Shown: positions 47,389 through 58,164, numbered from the stretch's first letter. The stretch is 64,000 bases of DNA from Sphingobacterium sp. UT-1RO-CII-1 (GCF_026711005.1 NZ_JAPPVJ010000001.1:496001-560000); one strand, 5' to 3'. Notes: a model not told the origin generated them from the letters alone. A program made the numbers and translations.

Positions 47389-50235
47389 ATGAATTCCTTA
47401 CAGCAGCACACCCCTATAGATTTGGTCGAACAACGTGAAATCGAAGTCTTTGGAGCCCGCGTTCACAATCTAAAGAATATAGATGTCGCGTTCCCTCGTA
47501 ACCAGCTTGTAGTCGTTACAGGCCTTAGTGGTAGTGGAAAATCATCCTTAGCTTTCGACACTATCTATGCCGAAGGACAACGCCGTTATATGGAAACTTT
47601 TTCTGCTTATAGCCGCCAATTCTTAGGTGGTATGGAAAGACCTGATGTTGATAAAATATCAGGTCTTAGCCCCGTTATATCTATTGAACAGAAAACAACA
47701 AATAAGAACCCACGGTCAACCGTAGGTACTATTACAGAGATTTATGACTTTCTTCGTTTACTATATGCTCGAGCAAGTGAAGCCTATTCATATGTTTCGG
47801 GTAAACCGATGGAGCGTATGTCAGAAGAACAAATCGTGGATAGAATTTTAGCAGACTTTAACGGCGAGCCTATTTACATATTAGCACCAGTAGTGAAAGG
47901 CCGTAAAGGTCACTACCGAGAGCTATTTGAACAAATACGCAAACAGGGGTATACCAAAGTACGTGTCGATGGGGAAATATTGGATGTTGTTCCGAAAATG
48001 CAGGTAGATCGTTATAAAACGCACGATATTGAAACTGTTGTTGACCGTTTGTATGCAACAGAGGAAGATAAAAAACGACTCTACACTTCTGTTATGCAAG
48101 CGATGAAAACCGCTAAGGGAATTATAAAGATTGCGAACAAAGATGATAAAGAACAATTTTTCAGCCGTTATCTTATGGATGCAGAGTCTGGGATCTCATA
48201 CGATGAACCGCAGCCGAACACCTTTTCTTTCAACTCTCCCTATGGCGCCTGTGAACGATGTGACGGTTTAGGCTATATCTTCGAGATTGATAAAGATATC
48301 GTTATTCCGGATAAAAAAATAAGTATTGATAAGGGGGGGATTTTACCTTTAGGTTCAGCACGTGAGTCATGGACTTTTCAGGTTATTAAAGCTGTCGCTA
48401 AAAAACTTGACTTTTCAACAAGCAGTCCACTTTCTAAAGTATCCAATGAACAAATAGACATACTACTTTTTGGCGGTGAAGAACCTATATCATTAACCGT
48501 ATCCTACGGCAGCTACGGCTCTCGTGAATATAGTGTTAAATTTTCAGGGTTATTTAAAATGCTTGAAGAAATGCATGGCCGAGGCTCTGATGACTCGCCG
48601 GCCTTAGATGATTTTCGCACGCAGACTACCTGTCCCAGCTGTAAAGGCGCTCGATTAAAAAAAGAGTCTCTTTATTTTAAAGTTGATAATAAGAATATTT
48701 CAGAGCTCGCATCCATGGATATCTTAACGTTAAGAAATTGGATGGAAGGTATAGAGGAACGGCTTTCTGATAGACAAAATACGATTGCTACGGAAATACT
48801 AAAAGAGATCCGCGCACGATTAGGCTTTTTATCCGACGTTGGCTTAACTTACTTGACTTTAGACCGGTCCTCCAAAACACTGTCAGGAGGAGAAGCCCAA
48901 CGCATCCGTTTAGCTACCCAGATAGGTTCACAATTGGTCAACGTTTTATACATTTTGGATGAACCAAGCATTGGCCTACACCAACGGGACAATGAACGTT
49001 TAATTAACTCGCTTAAAAATCTCCGAGATATAGGCAACTCTGTTCTCGTGGTTGAGCACGATAAAGATATGATATTAGAGGCGGACTATGTTATTGACAT
49101 GGGGCCGGATGCAGGTATAAATGGAGGAGAAATAGTTGCACAAGGCACGCCTATAGAAATTATTAAGAGTAATACTTTAACAGCTGCTTATCTAAATGGA
49201 CAAAAAGAGATAAAAACACCCGAAACAAGACGTAAGGGAAATGGAAAACTCCTTTCCTTAAAAGGGGCGAAAGGTAATAATCTTAAAAATGTTAGTGTCG
49301 ATTTTCCTTTGGGGAAATTAATACTGGTTACAGGTGTTTCTGGTTCAGGAAAATCATCATTAATTACAGGAACCTTATATCCAATATTAAATAAACATTT
49401 CTTTCGTGCAAAAGCCACCCCTATGCCCTATAAGAGCATAGATGGTTTAGAGAACATTGACAAGGTTATTGAGATCGATCAAAGTCCTATTGGCAGGACG
49501 CCACGGTCGAACCCTTCGACTTATACAGGTGTTTTCTCGGATATACGTACACTATATGTACAATTGCCTGAAGCCAAAATCAGGGGCTATAAACCAGGCA
49601 GGTTCTCTTTCAACGTCAAGGGAGGACGCTGTGAGACCTGCCAAGGGGCTGGGATGAAGGTCATAGAAATGAATTTTCTACCGGATGTGCAGGTTCCCTG
49701 TGAGACCTGTCAAGGCAAGCGATATAATCGGGAGACATTGGAAGTCCGTTATCGGGGAAAGTCGATCTCCGATGTTCTCGATATGAGTATTGATGAAGCT
49801 GTTGAGTTTTTTGAAAACATGCCGTCTATCTATCGAAAAATTAAGACTTTACAAGATGTAGGTTTAGGTTATATTACGTTAGGCCAATCTTCCACAACAT
49901 TATCAGGAGGAGAAGCTCAGCGCGTCAAACTCGCAACAGAACTTTCTAAAAAAGACACAGGAAACACTTTTTACATCTTAGATGAACCTACAACGGGCTT
50001 ACACTTTGAAGATGTCAACGTTCTTTTAGGTGTTATCAACCGGCTTGTGGACAGAGGGAATACAGTGCTTATTATTGAACATAATCTTGATGTTATCAAA
50101 ACAGCAGACTGGATAATTGATATGGGTCCGGAGGGTGGTAACCAAGGAGGAAAACTTATGTTTTCCGGTATTCCAGAAGACCTTATTAAAGAAAAGAATA
50201 ATGAAACTGCTCGCTTTTTAAAACTTGAAATGTAA
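47389..50235 (+). CDS. uvrA: excinuclease ABC subunit A
   Basis: 948 residues from the ATG at 47389 ([20 protein letters not shown]); an upstream in-frame TTG would sit at the promoter. Two ABC ATPase modules: Walker [11 protein letters not shown] and [10 protein letters not shown], signature [12 protein letters not shown] and [12 protein letters not shown], Walker [16 protein letters not shown] and [15 protein letters not shown]. Zinc fingers CERCDGLGY with CPSCKGARL, and CETCQGAGM with CETCQGKRY. It scans DNA for lesions and loads UvrB in nucleotide excision repair. Complete and ordinary. Confidence 0.98.
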   Translation: MNSLQQHTPIDLVEQREIEVFGARVHNLKNIDVAFPRNQLVVVTGLSGSGKSSLAFDTIYAEGQRRYMETFSAYSRQFLGGMERPDVDKISGLSPVISIEQKTTNKNPRSTVGTITEIYDFLRLLYARASEAYSYVSGKPMERMSEEQIVDRILADFNGEPIYILAPVVKGRKGHYRELFEQIRKQGYTKVRVDGEILDVVPKMQVDRYKTHDIETVVDRLYATEEDKKRLYTSVMQAMKTAKGIIKIANKDDKEQFFSRYLMDAESGISYDEPQPNTFSFNSPYGACERCDGLGYIFEIDKDIVIPDKKISIDKGGILPLGSARESWTFQVIKAVAKKLDFSTSSPLSKVSNEQIDILLFGGEEPISLTVSYGSYGSREYSVKFSGLFKMLEEMHGRGSDDSPALDDFRTQTTCPSCKGARLKKESLYFKVDNKNISELASMDILTLRNWMEGIEERLSDRQNTIATEILKEIRARLGFLSDVGLTYLTLDRSSKTLSGGEAQRIRLATQIGSQLVNVLYILDEPSIGLHQRDNERLINSLKNLRDIGNSVLVVEHDKDMILEADYVIDMGPDAGINGGEIVAQGTPIEIIKSNTLTAAYLNGQKEIKTPETRRKGNGKLLSLKGAKGNNLKNVSVDFPLGKLILVTGVSGSGKSSLITGTLYPILNKHFFRAKATPMPYKSIDGLENIDKVIEIDQSPIGRTPRSNPSTYTGVFSDIRTLYVQLPEAKIRGYKPGRFSFNVKGGRCETCQGAGMKVIEMNFLPDVQVPCETCQGKRYNRETLEVRYRGKSISDVLDMSIDEAVEFFENMPSIYRKIKTLQDVGLGYITLGQSSTTLSGGEAQRVKLATELSKKDTGNTFYILDEPTTGLHFEDVNVLLGVINRLVDRGNTVLIIEHNLDVIKTADWIIDMGPEGGNQGGKLMFSGIPEDLIKEKNNETARFLKLEM

Positions 50236-50257
50236 TATTTAGAAGCTGGTGGCGTAC

Positions 50258-51733
50258 TTACCAACGACCGCCAGCTCCTCCACCTCCTGACGACCCTCCT
50301 CCGAAACTCCCGCCACCCCTAGAGCCGCCTCCCGAATTTGACGAGCCGCCTCCAGAACTGCTCGATGAGCTTCTTGTTAATTTAGGTATAATAAAATCGC
50401 CTAATACTTCTTCAAGGCCACAATTCTGACACCTATTGTAATAATCGCCCCTTCCTTCTCTTGTGTAAGTTGCCGAAACATGTGTGCGGCTCAAGTTAAC
50501 TTGTTTCGTTTTAAAATGACATTTTTCACAATTTACAAATCCCTTAACCATCCCTTCCCAAGAAACTAGCTTCCGTTTTCCTGTCTTCTTATCAATCCAA
50601 ATTTCATATGTCTTGCTCCCAATACTCTCCTCTTTGATTTGTCCTGAGGACAAATAGTTTTTAATTTTCAACGAGGGTTCATCTCTACTTAAACGTACCC
50701 AGTCTCCGATATTATCAGGAGCTATTAATCGCATATTTAAACCAGCAAACCGGCGCACGTAGTTGTAAAATATAAACCAGGAAAAAGGAGTTAAAAGCAT
50801 TGGTAAAAAATTAGCTTTGACAAAACTACGTAATGCTTGTTGTCTTAGCGCTTCATCCTTATAAGTCGCCATTAGCGCCTTAGACTGATCCGTATAATGA
50901 ACAAAAAGAACCAAACTACAAAACACTGCTATAAAGTATGGCAAATTCTTCAACTGATAGACCTTTTCTAGACTATTAAATAAAAAGAGAAAAACAAAAA
51001 GAGAGAAAAACATCAGTAAAAACATTAGAAACACACCTCCCCAAAAGGGATGTATACTCTTGGAAACTTTTTTCTTCATTGGTCCTTGGTAACGTTTCCC
51101 AATTCTTTTTATCCATAAATAGGCCACAAAAAAAGAAATTAAAATATAAAGAATGGTAGAAAACATCGGGTTTTTCCAATGAAAAAAAGGAAGTGCAGAA
51201 GGAAGACTCCGCTCTAACTCAGCCTTAGTATCAGGTGCCAAAAGTACTTGCTTAATTATTTGAGAAGCATTTAACACACCAGAACTATAATCTTCATTTT
51301 TAAAATCAGGCACTAGATAGCGTTCGCCAATACGCTTCAAATAGATGTCAGGGAATATAGCCTCCAAGCCATAGCCTGACACAAAGCGATATTCTCTTCT
51401 GTCTTTTGCTACAACAAGCAGTAATCCATTGTTTTTGTCTTTCTTACCTATCCCCCAGGTATTAAATAAATCAAAAGCATATTCAAAAAGATCTGATCCA
51501 GGGAAATTATTAATGACAACAATGGCATATTCTGCTTCTATCCCCTGTTCAATTTCTTGTGAAATACTATTAAGTTCTGCGACCACCCCCGATGAAAGTA
51601 TACCATCAGGGTTACTAACAAACAATTCTTGACCTTGATCTTTTGGATTTTCTGGGAACTGTCTTTCGTTCTGGGCAAACACACACTTGACACAAATACA
51701 AACAAAGACGAGCAAACAACGAACAATAGACAT
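50258..51733 (-). CDS. TPM-domain (Psb32/YgcG-like) membrane protein with zinc-ribbon-like cysteines and Gly/Ser-rich tail
   Basis: About 491 residues from the ATG at 51733 with signal SIVRCLLVFVCICVKCVFAQ. The TPM domain covers residues about 35-170 (DGILSSGVVAELNSISQEIE, EYAIVVINNFPGSDLFEYAF, GLLLVVAKDRREYRFVSGYG). Next are a membrane segment (STILYILISFFVAYLWI), further helices near 230-320, two CxxC pairs (CEKCHF and CQNCGL) about 30 residues apart that could bind zinc, and a tail of Ser/Gly repeats ending in GGRW. Such tails are typical for the family. Some TPM proteins are phosphatases; the role here is unknown. Convergent with uvrA. Confidence 0.88.
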   Translation of the reverse strand: MSIVRCLLVFVCICVKCVFAQNERQFPENPKDQGQELFVSNPDGILSSGVVAELNSISQEIEQGIEAEYAIVVINNFPGSDLFEYAFDLFNTWGIGKKDKNNGLLLVVAKDRREYRFVSGYGLEAIFPDIYLKRIGERYLVPDFKNEDYSSGVLNASQIIKQVLLAPDTKAELERSLPSALPFFHWKNPMFSTILYILISFFVAYLWIKRIGKRYQGPMKKKVSKSIHPFWGGVFLMFLLMFFSLFVFLFLFNSLEKVYQLKNLPYFIAVFCSLVLFVHYTDQSKALMATYKDEALRQQALRSFVKANFLPMLLTPFSWFIFYNYVRRFAGLNMRLIAPDNIGDWVRLSRDEPSLKIKNYLSSGQIKEESIGSKTYEIWIDKKTGKRKLVSWEGMVKGFVNCEKCHFKTKQVNLSRTHVSATYTREGRGDYYNRCQNCGLEEVLGDFIIPKLTRSSSSSSGGGSSNSGGGSRGGGSFGGGSSGGGGAGGRW

Positions 51734-51909
51734 GACCAACTATTAAAATCTAAAATGCTAAGTTGGTTAATTATTTTAAAACAAACGTAGAAAACCAGTC
51801 CGTTTTTTCATCCATTATTTATATTGATGTTCATAGTATTTGAAGAAAGAACAGCTTTTCTATTAAATTATCTTCATTCTAAGGCAGTAAAGATTCCCTA
51901 TCAATTTTG

Positions 51910-51917
51910 TAACTTTG
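51910..51917 (+). promoter_or_regulatory. -7 element of mutL, 6 bases before ATG
   Basis: TAACTTTG ends six bases before the ATG at 51924, predicting transcription from the start codon or next to it. Confidence 0.6.
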
Positions 51918-51923
51918 TTTTGT

Positions 51924-53786
51924 ATGTCAGATATTATTCAGTTATTACCCGACGCGGTAGCTAATCAGATTGCAGCGGGTGAAGTTGTACAGCGCCCAGC
52001 ATCTGCTGTCAAGGAGCTTATAGAGAACTCAATTGACGCAGGTGCGGATAAAATCATGCTTATTATTAAAGATGCGGGTAAATCACTCATACAGGTAATC
52101 GATAATGGTTGTGGGATGAGTGCCACGGATGCTCGACTTTGTTTTGAACGACATGCAACATCAAAAATCCGTAAAGCTGATGACTTATTCTCTATCCGAT
52201 CGATGGGGTTTCGTGGAGAGGCTTTGGCCTCTATAGCTGCTATCGCACAAGTAGAATTAAAAACCAGAAAGACTGAAGAAGAACTGGGTACAGTAATCAA
52301 TATAGAGGGTTCGAAAATCGTAAGTCAAGCCCCAGATGCTTTGCCAATAGGTACGAGTATTGCAATAAAAAATTTATTTTATAATATTCCAGCCCGTCGT
52401 AATTTTTTAAAAAGTAATGCTGTTGAAATGCGTCATATTATCGATGAATTTCAACGTATAGCGCTGGCAAATCCTAATTTATTTTTCAGTTTACATAGTG
52501 ATGGCAATGAACTTTTTCATTTACCAGCAGAAACTTTAAAGCAACGGATAGTACACCTGTTTGGGAATAATTATAATCAACGATTAGTTCCTGTTGAGGA
52601 AGATACGACAATTATCAATATCGATGGTTTTATAGGAAAACCAGAGTATGCAAAAAAAACGAGAGGCGAGCAATTTTTCTTTGTGAACAAACGGTTTGTT
52701 AAAGATCCTTATCTGAATCATGCAGTTATGAATGCCTACGAAGAAATTCTACCGGCTGAGACCTACCCTCTTTATGTATTATTTATTGATATTGATCCCT
52801 CAAAAATTGATATTAATGTACACCCTACAAAAACTGAGATAAAATATGAAGATGATAAAGCAATATATGCCATTATAAGATCTGCAGTAAAAAGATCTTT
52901 GGGCCGTTATAATATAACACCCACTTTAGATTTTAACCAGGAAACTAGCTTTAGTAATTTAATTTCAGACAAGCCACTTGACGAGATACAAGTCCCTACT
53001 ATATCTTTCAATCCCAATTTCAATCCTTTTGAGGATGTAAAATCAAATTCATCTATCTCTAGGTCATCTGCTTATATAGCTGGATTGGAAAAAAAAACGG
53101 AAACACCGAAAAACTGGGATTCTCTGTACAAGATAACAGAGCAACAGGAAGCTGAACAATTAGAACTTATACCACAGTCCAACAATACAAGTCAACATCA
53201 GGTCTCTTCAGGCACCGCAAAACAATTTTTTCAATTACATAACCGATTTATTGTTTCACAAATACATTCAGGATTTATGTTAATTGATCAACAGGCGGCA
53301 CATGAACGTATCCTTTTTGAGCACTATATGGATCAGCTAACAACAAATCAAGGACTGAGTCAACAAAGTTTATTTCCACAGACCGTTGAGTTAAGTGTTT
53401 CTGATTTCGCAATAATGGAAGACCTTTTACCCGAAATACACGCTCTTGGTTTTCAACTTCGTCCTTTCGGTAAAACTACCTATATTGTAGACGGAATTCC
53501 TGCTGATCTGGGCAATGGCCTTGACGAAACTAAAATTTTAGAGCAACTCTTGGAAGACTTTAAGAGCAATAACAATGAGCTAAAGCTAAGCAAAAGAGAA
53601 AGTTTAGCCCGTAGTTTAGCAAAAAGTGCGGCGATTACTTCAGGGACGACTTTAGACAACCAAGAGATGGCTGAACTCATTGACAAATTGTTTGCAACAG
53701 AGTCTCCTAGTATTTCCATACATGGACGCCCAAGTATAATAACAATAACATTACAAGAGCTACTAGAACGTTTTAACAAAAACTAA
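51924..53786 (+). CDS. mutL: DNA mismatch repair protein MutL
   Basis: 620 residues from the ATG at 51924. GHKL ATPase motifs: KELIENSIDAGADKIML, VIDNGCGM, ATSKIRKADDL and GFRGEALASI, then the transducer domain with HPTKTEIKYED. The C-terminal domain has LIDQQAAHERILFE, a variant of the endonuclease motif DQHA(X)2E(X)4E with Gln for His, and SIHGRPSII in the place of the CPHGRP motif. It couples MutS to strand incision. First gene of an operon with two rhomboid genes and an EEP gene. Confidence 0.97.
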   Translation: MSDIIQLLPDAVANQIAAGEVVQRPASAVKELIENSIDAGADKIMLIIKDAGKSLIQVIDNGCGMSATDARLCFERHATSKIRKADDLFSIRSMGFRGEALASIAAIAQVELKTRKTEEELGTVINIEGSKIVSQAPDALPIGTSIAIKNLFYNIPARRNFLKSNAVEMRHIIDEFQRIALANPNLFFSLHSDGNELFHLPAETLKQRIVHLFGNNYNQRLVPVEEDTTIINIDGFIGKPEYAKKTRGEQFFFVNKRFVKDPYLNHAVMNAYEEILPAETYPLYVLFIDIDPSKIDINVHPTKTEIKYEDDKAIYAIIRSAVKRSLGRYNITPTLDFNQETSFSNLISDKPLDEIQVPTISFNPNFNPFEDVKSNSSISRSSAYIAGLEKKTETPKNWDSLYKITEQQEAEQLELIPQSNNTSQHQVSSGTAKQFFQLHNRFIVSQIHSGFMLIDQQAAHERILFEHYMDQLTTNQGLSQQSLFPQTVELSVSDFAIMEDLLPEIHALGFQLRPFGKTTYIVDGIPADLGNGLDETKILEQLLEDFKSNNNELKLSKRESLARSLAKSAAITSGTTLDNQEMAELIDKLFATESPSISIHGRPSIITITLQELLERFNKN

Positions 53787-53809
53787 TAATTACAGATCTT
53801 CAACTCTAT

Positions 53810-54520
53810 ATGAATAATATTTTTTCAAACTTAACACCTGTAGTAAAAAATTTACTGATAATAAACATTATCTGTTTTATTGGTTCTGCCATTTTTACCC
53901 AAGCACCTCGTTTCTTTGGTGTATATTATCCGGACTCTCCTTTCTTTCACATATGGCAAATTATCACCTATATGTTTATGCACGGAGGCTTTGGCCATAT
54001 TTTCTTCAACATGTTTTCACTCCTTATGTTTGGTCCGATCATTGAGCAAATATTGGGATCGAAACGCTTCCTAAATTTTTATCTCATTTGTGGAATCGGA
54101 GCTTTAATCTTACAATATGGTGTACAAGCTGCCGAAATTTATAATATAGTCGGAACAATCAAGGCTTCCAACTTTCTAAATTTCGACATGCTACATAATA
54201 GAGTTACAGCCGATCTACAGGTTAGCCAAGAAGAGTTCTCAACCCTAGCTTCCATTTATGCCACTCCCTTGGTTGGAGCGTCTGGAGCCATATATGGTCT
54301 TTTACTAGCTTTTGCTTATTTATATCCAAACATGTCTCTGTACCTCATGTTTATTCCGGTACCGGTCAAAGCAAAAGTTTTCATTCCTATTTTAATTTTA
54401 ATCGAAATATACCTAGGTTTTTCAAACTCAGGGGGGTCTATTGCCCATTTAGCGCATGTTGGAGGTGCTTTATTCGGTTATATTTTAATGAAGATTTGGG
54501 GAATTAGGAAAGGTTATTAA
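53810..54520 (+). CDS. rhomboid-family intramembrane serine protease
   Basis: 236 residues with about six membrane helices. The catalytic dyad is Ser158 in LVGASGAIYG and His216 in HLAHVGGALFGYIL. The conserved HGGFGHIFFNMF (Asn67) of the oxyanion region is present. It cleaves membrane proteins within the bilayer; the substrates are unknown. It starts 23 bases after mutL and is followed 3 bases later by a second family member. Confidence 0.94.
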   Translation: MNNIFSNLTPVVKNLLIINIICFIGSAIFTQAPRFFGVYYPDSPFFHIWQIITYMFMHGGFGHIFFNMFSLLMFGPIIEQILGSKRFLNFYLICGIGALILQYGVQAAEIYNIVGTIKASNFLNFDMLHNRVTADLQVSQEEFSTLASIYATPLVGASGAIYGLLLAFAYLYPNMSLYLMFIPVPVKAKVFIPILILIEIYLGFSNSGGSIAHLAHVGGALFGYILMKIWGIRKGY

Positions 54521-54523
54521 ATC

Positions 54524-55399
54524 ATGAGAGAAAATATGATAAAAACATTTTGGCGTGATACGTATCAAAGTCGATCACCAATACCTTTTATCATATCTAT
54601 ACAGGTATTCCTATTTGTAGTCATTCATATATTTGATCTGCTAACGGAACTGAATATAATTTATATTTCGCTGTATGATCTTGCTGTAAAATTCATTGGT
54701 TTATCAAATTCATTTTTTGAAACTATTTATAAACCTTGGAGTATAATAACGTTTCCATTTCTTTATACTGATCTTTTCAAATTACTGTTTGATTGTCTTT
54801 TCTTATATTGGTTCGGCAACATATTTCTTAATTTCCTGAATAGAAGGCAATTTCTTTTCGTTTGTATAAAAGCGTCTTTGCTTGGCGGCATTCTTTTTTT
54901 ATCTTTTAATCAGATTGCTGTCTTACATACTAACCCAGCCTTCATATTTCATGGATCAACGTTCTCTCTAGTAGCTATAATCACTGCCATCTCAGCTGTT
55001 GTCCCTCATTCTCAGGTGCGTTTATTTTTATTAGGAAACGTTTCTTTAAAATTTATTGCTATTATTTATTTAGCTATAAAAATTTTAACAGTGACTGTTT
55101 TAGATAAATCTGCAGCCCTCACTATAGTTACGATAATTGGATTAACTTTACTTTATATTCATTCCTTAAAAAACGGTAAAGATTGGAGTCTGATTTTTAC
55201 AAAAGAAAACAAGCAAAAATTAAAAGTCATCCATACTTCCGTTAAAAACACTAGTACACATAGTGCTAAACACAAAGCGGATTTACCTAATCAAGAAGAG
55301 GTTGATGCTATTTTAGATAAAATATCAGTAAATGGTTATGACAATTTATCTAGACAGGAAAAAGAAACTCTTTTCAAAGCTAGTAGAACAAAAGGGTAA
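54524..55399 (+). CDS. rhomboid-like membrane protein, probably inactive, with C-terminal DUF6576
   Basis: 291 residues with about six membrane helices; ATG choice at 54524 or 54536 is open. The helix that carries the active Ser in rhomboids reads FHGSTFSLVAIITAISAVVPHS instead of GASGAV. Where a catalytic His (AHLGG) should stand, the sequence is LDKSAALTIVTIIGLTLLYIH, with no suitable His. The soluble tail EVDAILDKISVNGYDNLSRQEKETLF is the DUF6576 module that ends many Bacteroidota rhomboids. It is likely a pseudoprotease that works with or regulates the active protease 3 bases upstream. Confidence 0.82.
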   Translation: MRENMIKTFWRDTYQSRSPIPFIISIQVFLFVVIHIFDLLTELNIIYISLYDLAVKFIGLSNSFFETIYKPWSIITFPFLYTDLFKLLFDCLFLYWFGNIFLNFLNRRQFLFVCIKASLLGGILFLSFNQIAVLHTNPAFIFHGSTFSLVAIITAISAVVPHSQVRLFLLGNVSLKFIAIIYLAIKILTVTVLDKSAALTIVTIIGLTLLYIHSLKNGKDWSLIFTKENKQKLKVIHTSVKNTSTHSAKHKADLPNQEEVDAILDKISVNGYDNLSRQEKETLFKASRTKG

Positions 55400-55402
55400 A
55401 AG

Positions 55403-56515
55403 ATGGTCAAAAAAAGATTGTTCAAAAAAAAACTAGGCTTATTCAGCAAAACAATATTTCTGTTTAATACGGTAGTTGCAAGCTTACTTTTACTTAGCTA
55501 TTCAGCTTCTTTTATTAACCCTAAAACAGTATGGCCAATCGCCTTTCTAGGATTAGGATTCCTTCCATTATTAATACTTAATATAGGTTTTGTTGTCTAC
55601 TGGCTTTTACGCAAGCCCAAATATGCCTTACTGTCATTTCTCTCTATAATTCTGGGTTGGAGTCTTTTAAACCAACACGTTGGTTTTACCACTCCTTCTT
55701 TAATCAAAAAAGATAAAGAGACTATACGCGTAATGACATTCAATGCACATTTGTTCAAAAAAATCAACCAGACATCTGACGAACAAGTAAAGGAGCACGT
55801 AATTGATCTTTTACAAGATACAGATCCTGACATTCTCTGTATTCAGGAGTTTTTCACCAAAATTAAAGGCACTAAAAAAATGACCGAAAGAATAAAAAGG
55901 GAAATTGGTTATACTGATTATTTTTTTGAAGCTGCCGTAAAAAGTCAACATGAAGGGTATGGTCAAGTTATTTTCTCTAAGTATCCTATCATTAGGTCTG
56001 GAACAATCACAGAAAATGAATACGGTATCAATAGGACTATATTTGCTGACGTCGTAAAAGGAGCTGATACTATCCGTGTTTATAATATACATTTACGATC
56101 TTTCGGGTTACAAAAAGAAGATAAAATCGTCATTCAAAGCCCTTCTGCAACAAAAGCAGATGAAGTAGCAACCCGTAAAATTGGCCGAAAATTAAAACAT
56201 GCTTTTGCAGCACGTAGCGACCAGGCAGAAGCCTTAAGAGCACATATAGATTCAACAAAATATCCTATTTTAGTGATGGGAGATTTCAACGATACGCCAA
56301 TGTCATATAGTGTTAACCTTATTGGGAAAGGCTTAAAAAATACCTTCCGCGAAAAAGGTTGGGGTTGGGGTGTTACACACTATGAAATGCTTCCCTTATT
56401 TCAAATAGACTATATCTTTTGTAGCCCACGATTTAATGTGGAAAATTTCAAAATTGAGAAGGTAGAATTATCTGATCATTACCCTGTATGGTCAGATTTA
56501 ATCCTATCAAGGTAA
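55403..56515 (+). CDS. endonuclease/exonuclease/phosphatase (EEP) family membrane protein
   Basis: 370 residues. Two or three N-terminal membrane helices (TIFLFNTVVASLLLLSYSASF, IAFLGLGFLPLLILNIGFVVYWLL, YALLSFLSIILGWSLL) precede an EEP domain. Motifs: VMTFNAHLFKK (Asn), DPDILCIQEFF (Glu metal ligand), VMGDFNDTPMS (Asp-Asn) and LSDHYPVWSDL (Asp-His). The active site is complete. Members cleave phosphodiesters or phosphomonoesters in DNA, lipids or inositides; here it faces the periplasm by inference. It starts 3 bases after the rhomboid-like gene, the last gene of the mutL operon. Confidence 0.92.
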   Translation: MVKKRLFKKKLGLFSKTIFLFNTVVASLLLLSYSASFINPKTVWPIAFLGLGFLPLLILNIGFVVYWLLRKPKYALLSFLSIILGWSLLNQHVGFTTPSLIKKDKETIRVMTFNAHLFKKINQTSDEQVKEHVIDLLQDTDPDILCIQEFFTKIKGTKKMTERIKREIGYTDYFFEAAVKSQHEGYGQVIFSKYPIIRSGTITENEYGINRTIFADVVKGADTIRVYNIHLRSFGLQKEDKIVIQSPSATKADEVATRKIGRKLKHAFAARSDQAEALRAHIDSTKYPILVMGDFNDTPMSYSVNLIGKGLKNTFREKGWGWGVTHYEMLPLFQIDYIFCSPRFNVENFKIEKVELSDHYPVWSDLILSR

Positions 56516-56540
56516 CGAATACTCTTTAATCAAACATAAG

Positions 56541-58148
56541 TTATCTGTTAGTCTCTCTTTCCAAAAATTCTATTGCTGTATTAACAAAAGAATCGTTTCT
56601 ATTTTTTACTTTAAAGTAAGCTTCACGGCCAAAATAGTACCGCCCTACTAATGCTTCTATATCTGCCTCAATTAATGTTTTTAAATCATTTTTATTCCTT
56701 TCTGAAATTATAAAGTCTTCCGATCGTACAAATTCAATAAAAGCATCATACTCATTATCAGGTAAATGATAACCTTGCAAAAAGTTTTCTATAGAGTATG
56801 CGGGCAGCTTCTGCGTAAAACGCGAGTATACAAATTGCTCAATAAAACTATATCGAATTAAATCTTGATAAAACAGACTAAGAGAGTTTGCATCTTGTTG
56901 GATATGAATATCGGGAAGAATTCCTCCTCCACTATAAACTTGACGTCCAGCCATGGTTTTAAATTCTTTACCATGAGCGTACAGCGTATCCAACATCCAC
57001 AAACCTTTATACATAGTATTATAATCAACCATGTTCGACCAATTAGGAGAGTATTTTTTTTGAATACTTCTACCTAAGGGTGTAAAGTATCTTGCTATGC
57101 TTAGGTTTACAGTCGATCCATCGGAAAAGCCAAACTGCTCTTGGACAATACCTTTTCCATATGACCTTCTTCCAATAATTACTCCCCTATCCCAGTCCTG
57201 TATAGCGCCTGCTAATATTTCGCTCGCAGAAGCAGTATTTTCATTAATTAAAATAGCAAGCTCTCCATCACTAAAACTCCCTTGTTCTTCTGAAAAATAA
57301 TCTTGTCGCTGTTCGTGAGCGCCCTCTGTATAGACAACAAGACGGCGATCATTAAAAAACTCACTGGCCAACTTTATTGCCATATGAAAGTAACCACCGC
57401 CATTATCTCTTAAATCTAGGATTAGACGCGAAGCGCCTTGCTTTTTAAGCTCAACTATAGCGTGCTTAAAATCGTCACCTGTACTCATGCCAAAGCGTCT
57501 CACTTTGACATAACCTACCGTTGGCTTTATCATATATACAACGTCTAAGGAACTAACGGTCACTTGGTCACGTACTACTTTTATCGCCATAATATCATTA
57601 ACATCATGACGCTTAATACGCACATCGAGCTCTGTCCCACTTCTTCCTCTTATCAGCGTTTCAACTTCTTCTCTAGATATCTGCACACCTGCAACTTGCT
57701 TATCACCAATCTTAATTAACTTATCCCCCACTCTAAACCCAGCCCTATCTGCAGGTCCTCCATTAATCAAAGAGACGATTATTAATGTATCATTTAAATT
57801 AAAGTATTCCATGCCTATCCCTTCAAAAGTCCCCTCCAACAACTCGGTCTGTCTTTGCGATTCATTAGGCACCAAATAACTTGAATAAGGGTCGAGATGA
57901 GAAATGATATGATTAATAGCACCGTTCTGTACGGAGTCCATATTCAAACTATCTACATAACTACTTGATATCAAATCTATCAATTGCTGCAACTTCCAGC
58001 TAGTATTGCTCAAACCAATAGGCATCAAACTATTGCCAGGTTTCCCCCCTTGCTCATCAACATAATTTTGACCGAGAAGAATACCTAATAATAGAACTAC
58101 AGCATACGTTGCTGCTATAAAAATATTTTTTTTTGTGCCTTTCTGCAT
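56541..58148 (-). CDS. S41-family C-terminal processing peptidase
   Basis: 535 residues with one N-terminal membrane helix (NIFIAATYAVVLLLGILLG). PDZ domain at about 100-185 (GIGMEYFNLNDTLIIVSLINGG, DRAGFRVGDKLIKIGD). S41 catalytic domain with RLILDLRDNGGGYFHMAI, ENTASASEILAGAIQDW (nucleophile Ser) and RRSYGKGIVQEQF (general base Lys). The Ser/Lys dyad is intact. It trims the C-termini of periplasmic or membrane proteins. Convergent with the EEP gene. Confidence 0.95.
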   Translation of the reverse strand: MQKGTKKNIFIAATYAVVLLLGILLGQNYVDEQGGKPGNSLMPIGLSNTSWKLQQLIDLISSSYVDSLNMDSVQNGAINHIISHLDPYSSYLVPNESQRQTELLEGTFEGIGMEYFNLNDTLIIVSLINGGPADRAGFRVGDKLIKIGDKQVAGVQISREEVETLIRGRSGTELDVRIKRHDVNDIMAIKVVRDQVTVSSLDVVYMIKPTVGYVKVRRFGMSTGDDFKHAIVELKKQGASRLILDLRDNGGGYFHMAIKLASEFFNDRRLVVYTEGAHEQRQDYFSEEQGSFSDGELAILINENTASASEILAGAIQDWDRGVIIGRRSYGKGIVQEQFGFSDGSTVNLSIARYFTPLGRSIQKKYSPNWSNMVDYNTMYKGLWMLDTLYAHGKEFKTMAGRQVYSGGGILPDIHIQQDANSLSLFYQDLIRYSFIEQFVYSRFTQKLPAYSIENFLQGYHLPDNEYDAFIEFVRSEDFIISERNKNDLKTLIEADIEALVGRYYFGREAYFKVKNRNDSFVNTAIEFLERETNR

Positions 58149-58164
58149 GGATAGTTATCACTTG

